Part shown: in pieces, positions 24,378 through 33,075 of the stretch
Layout: every line of letters starts with the position of its first letter
Position numbering within the stretch: position 1 is the first letter of the stretch
Assembly (NCBI GenBank): GCA_037892935.1
Contig: JAYXKI010000001.1
Coordinates: 2,170,001 to 2,234,000 of the forward strand
Source: Phlebopus portentosus
Lineage: Eukaryota; Basidiomycota; Agaricomycetes; Boletales; Boletinellaceae
Length of the DNA: 64,000 nt
Reading direction: 5' to 3'
Program-made: the position numbers and the translations under genes
Notes under the pieces: generated by a model
Seen by the model: only the letters and a program-made list of their open reading frames with translations
What the model was told of the DNA's origin: nothing
The model's database searches: none

Positions 24378-25832
24378 TTACGCCTGGTCTTCCGGAAAAC
24401 CCTCGCCTTCCACTAGTTCTTCCAGCTCAGCAGGCACTGCTCGCACGTCGACCTCATCATCCTCTTCGAAGGAGGATTCCTTTGCTTGGCCGAGCTCTTC
24501 GAAGAGTGCCTTCCTGTCTGCCGGAACAAAAGCTGCGATGATGGCGCGTATTGCTTCACGGCCTCACAGGCATTCCCTGATGTAGTGGCCCACCTGGCCA
24601 CACTTGTAACAAGCACGTGTACGGCGCGCCTGGTTCATCATTAGGTCCATTGGCTGACCCAGGCCTCCGTACGTTATTCCTGTTGCGTCACAACGATCTT
24701 GGGGAGGAGGCATGTAGGGACGAGCTGCTTGTTGGAGCGGCATAGGCCGTCTCGGTGGTGGCGGAGGAGCTGGCCTTGTTGCCGTTGAGCTTATTGTCTT
24801 TCGTTGACGTTCGGCCATCAGGTCTCTGATCTGACGTTCAACCCTGTCGACCTTGACGGCAGCCCTCTTGAACTCTTCGTACGACGTCGGTTCATTAGGC
24901 AACCTCATGACGCCTTCGACAACCTTGGGGTTTAGAGCCCTCTTTAGGCGACTCATCAACCACTCGTCGTGCGCTTCCGTCGCTAGACCCGCATCCACTC
25001 GACAGATGTCGAATTTGTTGAAGAACTCATTGGCATTGAGGTCTCCTTGGTACATCGCATCAAGTCATTCGAAAGCCTTCTGAGACCTGGCGGGGTCATC
25101 GAACGACGTGTCCAGCTTCTTTAAGAAGGCTTCCCAGCTGTCTGTAAACTTCAAATCGCCATTTGCATCGATCGCTCCGCTGGTATAGCTTTCCGCCCAG
25201 CGAGCTGCAGCACCACTCTTCATGTACGACAGGGCAAACATAATTTTGCTCTTGTTCGTCCTGAATTCATGTTCGGATGCGTAGATATACAGGCGCAGTT
25301 CTCGTTTGAAGTCTACGTAATCATGTTCGCCATCGAAATCTCTGGGTTTGGCGACGTGGACCTTCTTTGATGTCTTCGAGCCTTGGTTCGCGCCTTCGCC
25401 TGCAGCTTGGAGAGCTAGTGCAACCGCCGTCGCGAGATCAGTCATTGTTTCCTTTGACAATGACATCTCGTGTTCTTCCTCTTCTTCTTCTTCTTTGTCT
25501 GTTGGTACGAGCGGAGCCAGTTCTCGTGGTGTAGTGAAAGACAATGGGGGTGCTGTGGATGGGGCCGACGCCCGACCTGTCAATGTTGATGGTCCTGGTA
25601 ATGAGGCCGTTGATCGTGTAGGGGTAGGGGGCACGGGTTCGTCTTCGTCACCCTCTTCTTTCGCTCTCCAATACTGCGACTTGTCCCCCCTGGTCGAATA
25701 CCACTTCTTCGCGGTTTCGTCCCACCAAGCCGTGAAGTTCTGGCCGCCCGACCTGACGATGTACTGTTTCTTTGACGCGCTCCACCTAGAGTTTGTCAGA
25801 AGCGCCGCTCGTTGCTTGTCAGTTAGCTCCAC
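24378..25832 (-). pseudogene. Gypsy A gag
   Basis: Capsid/nucleocapsid precursor. The body (VELTDKQRAALL...) includes a WSASKKQYIVRSGGQ segment, an acidic run (EEEEEEEHEMSLSKE), the capsid core (KPRDFDGEHDYVDFKRELRL, SYMKSGAAARWAESYTSG, FDDPARSQKAFE, YQGDLNANEFFNKFD) and one zinc knuckle CYKCGQVGHYIREC. Stops at 25065 (TGA where copies B and C have an Arg codon) and near 24564. No in-frame ATG precedes the body; the start may come from the leader ORF by splicing or be the internal Met before SLSKE. Confidence 0.85.
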
Positions 25833-25975
25833 TTTGATAGGCTGGGGGTGGAACAGGGATCGGGATGGTGTTCAGACGGGACCGATTTCAGATGATCGGC
25901 TCGTCTTTGAAATTGACAACTAGTTGAAAGGCACCAAGGTAGATGATAAATGAAATACTTGATGAGGATTGGACT

Positions 25976-26254
25976 CTATGCATCACCCACGAGAACGTCT
26001 GATGGGAGTTCCAAAGAAGAGTGATTCTGAGCGCCACGTTGACGATAGTGTGGATAGGGGTCTGGGACTGGACCGTCGATACGAACAGGAACTAGGCAGC
26101 CTTCTTTGTTCCGACCAAAGACTATGTCGTTCGGATCGATGTTTCCTAGGCTGATCTGATCTTGAACGTCTGCCCAAGGTACGACAAACCTCTTTGATTT
26201 TGCGTAAGGTCGTCGGCGGGGTTGATAACGAGTCTGGTAGCGAGTCGGAGCCAC
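25976..26254 (-). CDS. Leader ORF of Gypsy A (92 aa)
   Basis: A basic 92-aa frame between the 5' LTR and gag, starting MAPTRYQTRYQPRRRPYAKS and containing VVPWADVQDQISLGNIDPND. It ends near a GT...AG pair (donor GTGATG about 25989, acceptor ..CAACTAG about 25920) that could join it to the gag body, though the frame was not resolved. A broken copy survives at 10433. In copies B and C most of it is missing, between short GAGC(G)CCACG-like repeats. Function unknown. Confidence 0.5.
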   Translation of the reverse strand: MAPTRYQTRYQPRRRPYAKSKRFVVPWADVQDQISLGNIDPNDIVFGRNKEGCLVPVRIDGPVPDPYPHYRQRGAQNHSSLELPSDVLVGDA

Positions 26255-26426
26255 GGTGATATGATTGGTTCAGGAACTATCGGGACACGTCAAAGTCACT
26301 CGGACCTTAACGGGCAAGATAGGGGTTGCTCGGATAAATCCAGGATGGGCGCGGTTGTTGACCGTCAATATGTCTCCTGCGTGGAGTAGCGACGAACGAG
26401 TGGTTAACCCATGGGTTCGAGAGTAG

Positions 26427-26437
26427 GTCTTTCTATT
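26427..26437 (-). other. Self-priming site of Gypsy A
   Basis: On the minus strand the base after the 5' LTR is T, followed by AATAGAAAGAC. The reverse complement GTCTTTCTATT occurs in the LTR at 28223-28233, about 35 nt downstream of the TATA box (TATATAAG), where transcription should begin. Exact 11-nt complementarity at this place is the pattern of Tf1-type self-primed reverse transcription. Confidence 0.7.
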
Positions 26438-26580
26438 ATGTTAGGCGGCGAGACTAACGGGCGTCGATCTCGAGGCGGCCAACACAACAACAAACAACTG
26501 GCTAACGCGAGTTGCCGGGCTATATGCATGCTAGGTCGCAGTGAAGGTAAGTAGAATTCAGCAAACTAATAATACAAGAG

Positions 26581-28186
26581 TGTTAGGACCAGTGTTTTCG
26601 GACGAGGTGGTCAGTCCGAGCGTACCGGAACAAGTCCCTGCTTCCTCCTTCTGACAATGTATGATTGGAGAGTAGAGTAGCGAAGGTTAGATGTACTACT
26701 AAGAAGCGAGCTATAGGCTCAAGCTTAACCCAGCAGTAGAGCAGAGGTTCAATCAAAGGGGTACAGTTATGATTGAAAGTACAAAATAATTTTGCTGAGG
26801 GACAACACCCCGCTCAGCTGGCGCTTTAAATAAAGTTTCTACTGAATACTACCGACTACCAAATACTACCGACCATGCCTCGCTATTGGTTAGGACAATG
26901 TGTTTCAGCTGGTGTCACTACTACTCTCTTGAGTCTGTAGTACCACTGACAACTCTGGTGGTGCTACCGAAACTCCTGGTTGCACCACCGACTACTTCCT
27001 TCCCTATTAGGCAGGCCCTAACTTCCTTCCGTTCCGAAGAAGCCTTCCCCAGGCTTCTATCGATCTCCGTTCCTATCACATGTTAATCCTTAACGCCAAT
27101 CTTCCCATGAGAGACTTCTTTCATGTGCCGCGATCTCGCTTCGCCGGCGCTCCGTTACTCCGGCCGAGCTTCTGCCGTTTAATCTTCCATCATGGGGCTG
27201 ACCGTTATCTCGGGATTTGGGATCGGCAACCCCTGCCGATCATCGGAGATTAACCTTGGCGGCTGTGTAAATTTAGCCGACACCCTTCTGTGCCTTGCCG
27301 CGATATCGATGTCAGTGAATTGTAGTCCGGTACCCGTCGTTAACCTGTATCTTCTTCCCAGGTGATTCGTTCCGCGCCATTCGTCGACTGTAATAACCCC
27401 TTCTTCCGATCGTTCCCATGCTTCTAGCATTCGATCCGTTGCTTCTTCGATAAGACTTTCGACGTCCGATGGCGCACTGTAATAGATCGGCCAATCGACT
27501 TCTACTGCAGTGTTTCGACACAAGGTCTGGTGACGATGCTGATTGATCCAAGCTCTCACGCCAACCTTCAGTGCATAGATATCCCTGTCGCCAAGCCATA
27601 CAGATACCTCATGATCGTATGCGCTCATTCCGCGGTTCGGCAATGGTTGGTCAAACGTTCGTTCCGAGGGTCCGGGTTTATGCCGAATCTTGACATCGGC
27701 CCCTTCCCTAGTTACTAAGCGCTCCACGAAGTTCTTGAGGAGCCACTCCGAAAGAACCCAACTCCTTTGGTATGCCAAATAGCAGTTTGTACAAACCAGG
27801 CTTTCATGAACAAAGCGTCTGGTTGCACTATGTCGATATCGTCTCTTCTGCAGGAGTTCCACGTATCTTGCGATGTTCCATTCTTCCATGTCCACGTAGC
27901 TTCGCTCGGGTGGAGGAGTATGTCCAATATGCATTCCAGCTAGTCCTTGCTGTAAATCGTATGGGTCCTCCCTTTCGTCGCGTTCGTCCTCGTAATATCG
28001 TCGATCAGGTTCCTCTTGAATATATTCCACAGCGACCTCCCCAGGTCCTTGCTGTACTAGTGGGCGAGAATCGCCTCCACTATTCTGTCCTTGAAGCCTT
28101 TCGAAATGCTCTTGATTAGGCTGCATAATTCGGTGTGTAAAGCGTCTGATGCCACGCCGCATTGTATATCCACAATTTTCGTAACA
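26581..28186 (-). mobile_element. H: solo copy of the element E long LTR
   Basis: 1606 bp with TG...CA ends (TGTTAGGACC on plus at the left, CGTAACA at the right) and target duplication AAGAG (26576-26580 and 28187-28191), inside the 5' LTR of Gypsy A. It matches the 5' LTR of element E (46972-57622 without its insertion, about 1605 bp) along its whole length, including the 327-aa ORF, the TATA-like TATTTAA and the AGCAAAATTAT segment. So it is a solo LTR, not a complete element. Confidence 0.88.
27179..28162 (-). CDS. U3-encoded ORF of LTR H (LTR-ORF family member 1, 327 aa)
   Basis: Intact frame from ATG (28162) to stop, starting MRRGIRRFTHRIMQPNQEHF. Residues 1-90 are polar and acidic/Arg-rich (extension absent from the other family members). 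The core holds SLVCTNCYLAYQRSWVLSEW (CxxC at 124/127), AYDHEVSVWLGDRDIYALKV, HQTLCRNTAVEVDWPIYY (Cys 215), EATDRMLEAWERSEEGVITV and the tail ITVSPMMED. It lies upstream of the LTR TATA box, hence in U3. The element E copy (46996-57025) keeps the same frame on both sides of insertion F. No known domain recognised; not gag- or pol-like. Confidence 0.75.
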   Translation of the reverse strand: MRRGIRRFTHRIMQPNQEHFERLQGQNSGGDSRPLVQQGPGEVAVEYIQEEPDRRYYEDERDEREDPYDLQQGLAGMHIGHTPPPERSYVDMEEWNIARYVELLQKRRYRHSATRRFVHESLVCTNCYLAYQRSWVLSEWLLKNFVERLVTREGADVKIRHKPGPSERTFDQPLPNRGMSAYDHEVSVWLGDRDIYALKVGVRAWINQHRHQTLCRNTAVEVDWPIYYSAPSDVESLIEEATDRMLEAWERSEEGVITVDEWRGTNHLGRRYRLTTGTGLQFTDIDIAARHRRVSAKFTQPPRLISDDRQGLPIPNPEITVSPMMED

Positions 28187-28586
28187 AAGAGTAGATACCT
28201 AGGTCGCAGTGAAGGTAAGTAGAATAGAAAGACAAGGAAACGAAAGAGTCAAACTATCTACTTATATAGACTTTGAGCGCGTGAAGGACTTACTCTAATA
28301 AGAAGGTCACATGTCAAAGAGTGGAGTGATTAGTGAGCGTGTTAGTCGGAAGGAATGGATTTAGTCATGGCCGATGACTGAAGATGAATAAGCCACAACG
28401 GATTGAACGGAATTAGTAAAAGAGGATTAGTAACATAAAGAAAAGGAAAAGGAAAATTTAAAATGAATGATGACATAAGAAAAGAAAAGGAAAATGTTCG
28501 AGTCCTTACAATCACCTCTACACAACATACTGCTGCTTAGGCAAAAGGATCGAAACCGTTGTAACCCCGGACCTACACCTCTAACA

Positions 28587-29577
28587 CTTGAATGACTTCA
28601 GAACAATAGATGCTAGCACTCAGTAGATGTCTAGAAGTCTCTACTAGTATTCTCTGTTGGTAGCTATGACATTGGGGTGTTTATATAGACTGCCAGATGG
28701 CAAAACAAGAACAAAACAAGTGATCTATGACCACAAGTTGAATTGGAAACAGGAGAGAGATAAAACAGAGGAGAAAATACAGCAAGGAGCGTGAAACTGA
28801 TACAGTAATGGTCAGTGAACTGAGAGAGATAGAGAAAATATGGCAAGGAGTGGGAGCTGATATGATGAGGGTCAGAATACATACAGATGAAGAGAAAACA
28901 TGGCAAGGAGCGGGAGTCAACATAATGAGGGTCAGAATATATACAGATGAAGAGAAAACATAGCAAGGAGTAGAGACCAATGCAATGAGGGTCAGAAGTA
29001 CAGCAAGGAACTATGAAATAAACTGAAAACTGTCTATGAAGGGTCCTCCAAGAGGTGCACTTAAGTGGATGAGTGAGATATCTCTCTTCCTCATATAGCA
29101 ATGTCCAATCGGCAGAGGCTGAACAGGAGTCTGAGCTTTGGAGGCCACTTTGAAAGTGGCCAAGGAATAGAGCGCACCTTATGTAACATTGGTGAGATGA
29201 GGTATGTGACCATCTGCTAGGTCCAGACACTTTGCAATGGTCCCTAGCTGTGTGAAACATTGGCCATGAGATCTAGAGGCCTTCAGGGAACATGAGTCAA
29301 GACTTCAGAAGGTTGGCATTCACTATATCAAGCTAGAACAAATGCGGCCAGTGTGACAATGTCAAATATATACAGAAAATAGTAGCAAGGTGCCTGTGGC
29401 ACAGTATTAGCAGGTATTTGGGGTCTTGAAGTGTGACATATGTGCAGAGAAGATGAAGTAGCCTGAACTGGAAGTATATGTCGAAGTCTCAGGCAAGTCC
29501 TAAGGTACGTCAGACTGCTTGGTATAGATCATAAGGGTTATATATACTCTATGAAACTGTTGGAGTCTCCGGATGGT
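28587..29577. other. Unassigned repeat-like sequence with a 60-bp tandem array
   Basis: No LTR, TIR or gene could be recognised. 28741-29010 is a tandem array with a 60-bp period, about four units (core GTCAGAATACATACAGATGA then AGAGAAAACATGGCAAGGAG). Because 60 is divisible by three it gives a 198-codon minus-strand frame (28664-29260), which is taken as an artefact of the repeat. Confidence 0.6.
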
Positions 29578-31689
29578 TGTTAGGTGGACAGCTCAGAGGC
29601 TGAGTTGAGGTAGGCCAATACAACAACAAATAAGTATAAATAAGTTAAATCCAAGTATGTCGCTCTGGTCAAGACAGCTAAGATGAGGCTTAAGTCTAGA
29701 CCGTCAAATGCTATGTCGAAGTGAAGGTAAGTAGAATTCAGTAAACTAATAATACAAAAGTAGATACCTATGTCAAAGTGAAGGTAAGTAGAATAGAAAG
29801 ACAAGAAAACAAAAGAGTCAAACTATCTACTTATATAGACTCTGAGCATGTGAAAGGTCTACTCTAATAAGAAGTCACATGTCAAAGGAGTGGAGTGATT
29901 AGTGAGCGTGTTAGGCAGAAAGAATGGTGAAACTCCTGTGGACGTTCTGATGCTGGGCAGGGAGTATATAGTTCAAGGGGCTGTCCTAGAATATCTTTAA
30001 GCAGTCAGCAGAGAATTACACTCAGGCTAAGGGCACAAAGGAATGGAGGAATATAGGAATATACAATAGAGCAGCTTGGTGAGAACTGAGAGATATGAGG
30101 GAAGCGCTCGAGGAAGAATTCTGAGGGTGAGCTTCTCCCGAGATTGACAATAGTGGTGCAAAGGCTAAATCAACTCTCTGGCTTAGCTGCAAGCTCTGGA
30201 CTAAAGCCAACTAACCTAAGGCACAAGAACTGAACTAACTAAACTACACCAGTCAAACTACCAACCCAAACGTGACTAATTGACTGTGCTAATACACTAG
30301 TAAGCAACTGCAGCCGATCTCACTCATGGTCTAAAGTGTCGGAATGCAGCATAACGATTTGAAATGCGATATGATGGATGAAGGACAATTGCTGAGTGTG
30401 TTGAAATATGATGCAAGGAATGGAGGTGTAAAATGATAATGAAGGGGGACTGAGAGAATTGAAGGATATGCATGGGATGATGGAACTAACTGTATCTGAT
30501 CAAAATAATGCAGAATAGCACTGGGCAACAACTTGAGGAAGTAGGGAGATGAATGTCAGGAGGAAAGGGGTAATATAGTGTCCTTTCCTGATGATAATGG
30601 AGAGGAGAAGGTGTTGCGAGACTAAATGCAAGTGGCATGCTGAGTAACGAGGTTATGAGTGAAACTAGGTGAAACAGTTCAGAACACATAAGGAAATTTT
30701 TGATTCGGGTGAGAGAAGTAAGAGGAGCCTTTATACAATGACAGCGAACTATACGAATACACGAATGGCTCTGCTGCAAAGAGAGATCACCGAACAACTA
30801 TACAGAACACAAAATATTATATATTAGACTATAGAGATGAGAGAGTCCACTACAAACAAGTTGGACTTGAGGTCAAGGGACTTTGAGATGATGTGAGAAC
30901 TGCCTAGCTAAGCTCCAACTCAGCTCTCCCTCTACTATGAAAGTCATGCTATATTTATACTAAACAGCCTCCCATCGGTCAGAGAACATATGTCATAAAG
31001 AAAAGAGAATGCATATCACTATCTACAAAGGAGAGGAGCACATATGAATAGTTTAAGGGACACATAAGTTAAAAGAAACAATACTGAGCATGTCTGGAAC
31101 AAGAGCATAATGAATTAAAGGGGACGCATATAGAAAGGTCAGAACATGAGCGAATCCTTTGGAACTGGGTCTCTTTGAGCAGAACAAAGTGAAACTTGGG
31201 GAAATGACTTGGAAGGGCTTTGGCTAGCCTAACAAGGTAAGTCTGTGAGGTTTTATAAAGAAGAGAGACTGTGGATGAGGTTGCAGGGTCAAATCTCTTT
31301 GTCTGGAATGCAGATCCGAGATCCGGAGACTTATGATTGATGCATGCAAACTTGATGCCATGATTCTCCCACCTTGATAGCCAATCAAGGAATAGTGCAT
31401 GTGCTATCTGGACTATGGCGTTCTTGCTAAGTCCACTCGTTCTAGCAAAACCAGTCAAAACCGAGTGAAACCAGTTGGAACACTATGGAACTGGTCATAA
31501 TGACTCTGTACGCTCTCAAGTTACAGACTAACTCTTCAATGGGTTTAGTCATGGCTAATGACTGAAGATGAATAAGCTATGATGGAGTGAATGGGATTAG
31601 TAAAAGAGGGTTAGTAATGTAAAAGAAAGGTAAAAAATAAAACAGATGATGATATAAGAAAATAAAGAAAAAATGTTCAAGTCCTTACA
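29578..31689. mobile_element. K: decayed solo LTR of the Gypsy A family, split by J2
   Basis: 29578-29927 plus 31543-31689 make an LTR of about 0.5 kb (TGTTAGGTGG...GTCCTTACA) with the doubled AGTGAAGGTAAGTAGAAT segment and the TATA segment of copies A-C. No matching target duplication was found (ATGGT left, GCATG right), and there are many C/T and G/A changes. Confidence 0.75.
29928..31538. mobile_element. J2: second copy of the 1.6-kb solo LTR-like element
   Basis: 1611 bp, TGAAACTCC...ACTCTTCA, collinear with J1 over its length but richer in A/T by transitions. Target duplication ATGG (29924-29927, 31539-31542); removing the element restores the host LTR sequence AGAATGG-GTTTAGTC known from copy A. 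Confidence 0.8.
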
Positions 31690-32614
31690 GCATGTCTCTC
31701 ACCTTAAAAAAAGTTTTGGTGGCTTGGAGGATGTTGTGAATGAGCAACATGCAAAATTGCAGGATTATTCCTCAACCATGAAAAAGGATATCGCCGAGTT
31801 GGTGATGGTGCTGTCTGAGACTATAGAGCATGTTAAGATGCTTGAGGCTTCTTCTTTAGGAGTAAATGACTCATTTACATTTAGATGCATCTTTCCTAAT
31901 AGTCCCTCTTTCTTTTTAGAGTGATGCAGCTATGAGGTTGCTAGATGTTCGAAGGGTGTATATGAGAGCATGATTTGATCTAGCATATAGTTTTACACTC
32001 ATCCTTCCCAAGTTCTTCATAATCACAGGTTTTCTTTCTGAGCTGGGATGGGTGATGCCCATTAACTTGTAGCATATATTTTTATTCAAGCTGACCGAGC
32101 ATTACCTCCGCCACTTTGATATTAAATCAAAGGCAAATGGGACATACCTGTTTTGTCCTCACTACTCTGTTTTCCACTATCTTTTGGAAGAGGAGCATTA
32201 TTTACCCAATGGTCCAAATTTTAGCAGTCTTCTGGACACCACAATTATCAAAGATTTTCGATTGGAAGCCATACACCATTGCAGCAAAATTAGATGTTTT
32301 GATATAAATTCTATCAATGAATTTTTTAATCATGTCATGAAGTTCTTCACCCCACTCATAATCCAGAAATATAGCATGACTAAGAAGGAAATAGAATGAA
32401 TGGGCATAGAAATAGAATCTCTGAAAGCTGGGCTGGCTGAGCAATGCAGCCTTGTAGATACACTTTGTCATGGTGGTACAGTGGAAGAGGCAGCATCTTC
32501 TGTTAGTCAGCAACATTCTCAGGTGGCCTATACCATCAATGCATTTGGAGGTACAGCACAGCATCTAGGTTCCACACATGAGGATCAGCAGATCAGACCT
32601 GCGATCAAGTCAAC
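31690..32614 (+). pseudogene. Unidentified decayed coding region, left part
   Basis: Short plus-strand frames (31673-31924, 32116-32399, 32400-32645) with heptad-like Leu/Glu/Lys content, e.g. GLEDVVNEQHAKLQDYSSTM. They are split by stops and cut at 32614 by Gypsy B. The sequence resumes at 45822 after B; across the junction the frame can continue (..AIKST then LIQHLSENAGVFEKKIIKLL). It may be an old coiled-coil or transposon gene; no family recognised. Confidence 0.35.
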
Positions 32615-33075
32615 TGTTAGGCGGATGGCTCAAAGGCTGAGTTGAGGCAGGCTAACACAATAACAAACAAGTGTAGATGAGATAATCCCAAGCACGTCAC
32701 TCTGGTCAAGACAGCTAAGATGGAACTTAAGTCTAGACCATCGAACACTATATCGAAGTGAAGGTAAGTAGAATTCAATAAACTATTAATACAAGAGTAG
32801 ATACCTATATTGAAGTGAAGGTAAGTAGAATAGAAAGACAAGGAAATGAAAGAGTCAAACTATCTACTTATATAGACTTCAAGTGTGGGAAAGGTCTACT
32901 CTAATGGAAAGTCACATGACAAAGGAATGGGGTGATTAGTGAGCATGATAGAACATTGTGGAATGTTCTGACGAATGGATGAATAAGCGCATAAGAAAAA
33001 TAAAAGAAAAGGAAAAGAATATTAAAATAAGTGATGATGTAAGAAAAGAAAAGGAAAAATGTTTGAGTCCTTACA

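Larger units (their letters stand above)
13680..28510 (-). mobile_element. Ty3/Gypsy chromodomain retrotransposon, copy A
   Basis: Whole insertion with target duplication ATCAC at 13675-13679 and 28511-28515. The LTRs are 461 bp each once later insertions are removed: left 13680-13897 plus 20230-20472; right 26439-26580 plus 28192-28510. Coding is on the minus strand, so the right LTR is the 5' LTR. Order: LTR, self-priming site, leader ORF, gag, pol ending in a chromodomain, polypurine tract (complement TCACCCCCCTCTC, 20473-20485), LTR. The left LTR is split by DNA transposon D1 and the right LTR by solo LTR H. LTR differences are few and mostly C/T, so it is younger than the remnants to its left. 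Confidence 0.93.
12212..28586 (+). mobile_element. LTR-iii: long LTR with an ORF, interrupted by Gypsy A
   Basis: The left part is 12212-13679 (starts TGTTGAAAGG) and the right part 28511-28586 (ends CCTCTAACA). The two are reunited by removing Gypsy A, whose ATCAC target duplication lies exactly at the junction. Own length is about 1.54 kb. Order: ORF on the plus strand (12591-13232), TATA-like TAAATA (13450-13455), then about 300 bp to the LTR end. TG...CA ends fit an LTR. No target duplication flanks it (CGAAC left, CTTGA right), so it may come from recombination or be one LTR of a lost element. Confidence 0.65.

Noticed and set aside
28741..29010. Regularly spaced repeats as a CRISPR-like array
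   Set aside because: Contiguous tandem units without spacers, in a eukaryotic genome.
28664..29260. 198-codon frame with a 20-residue periodic sequence
   Set aside because: A by-product of a 60-bp tandem repeat whose period is a multiple of three.
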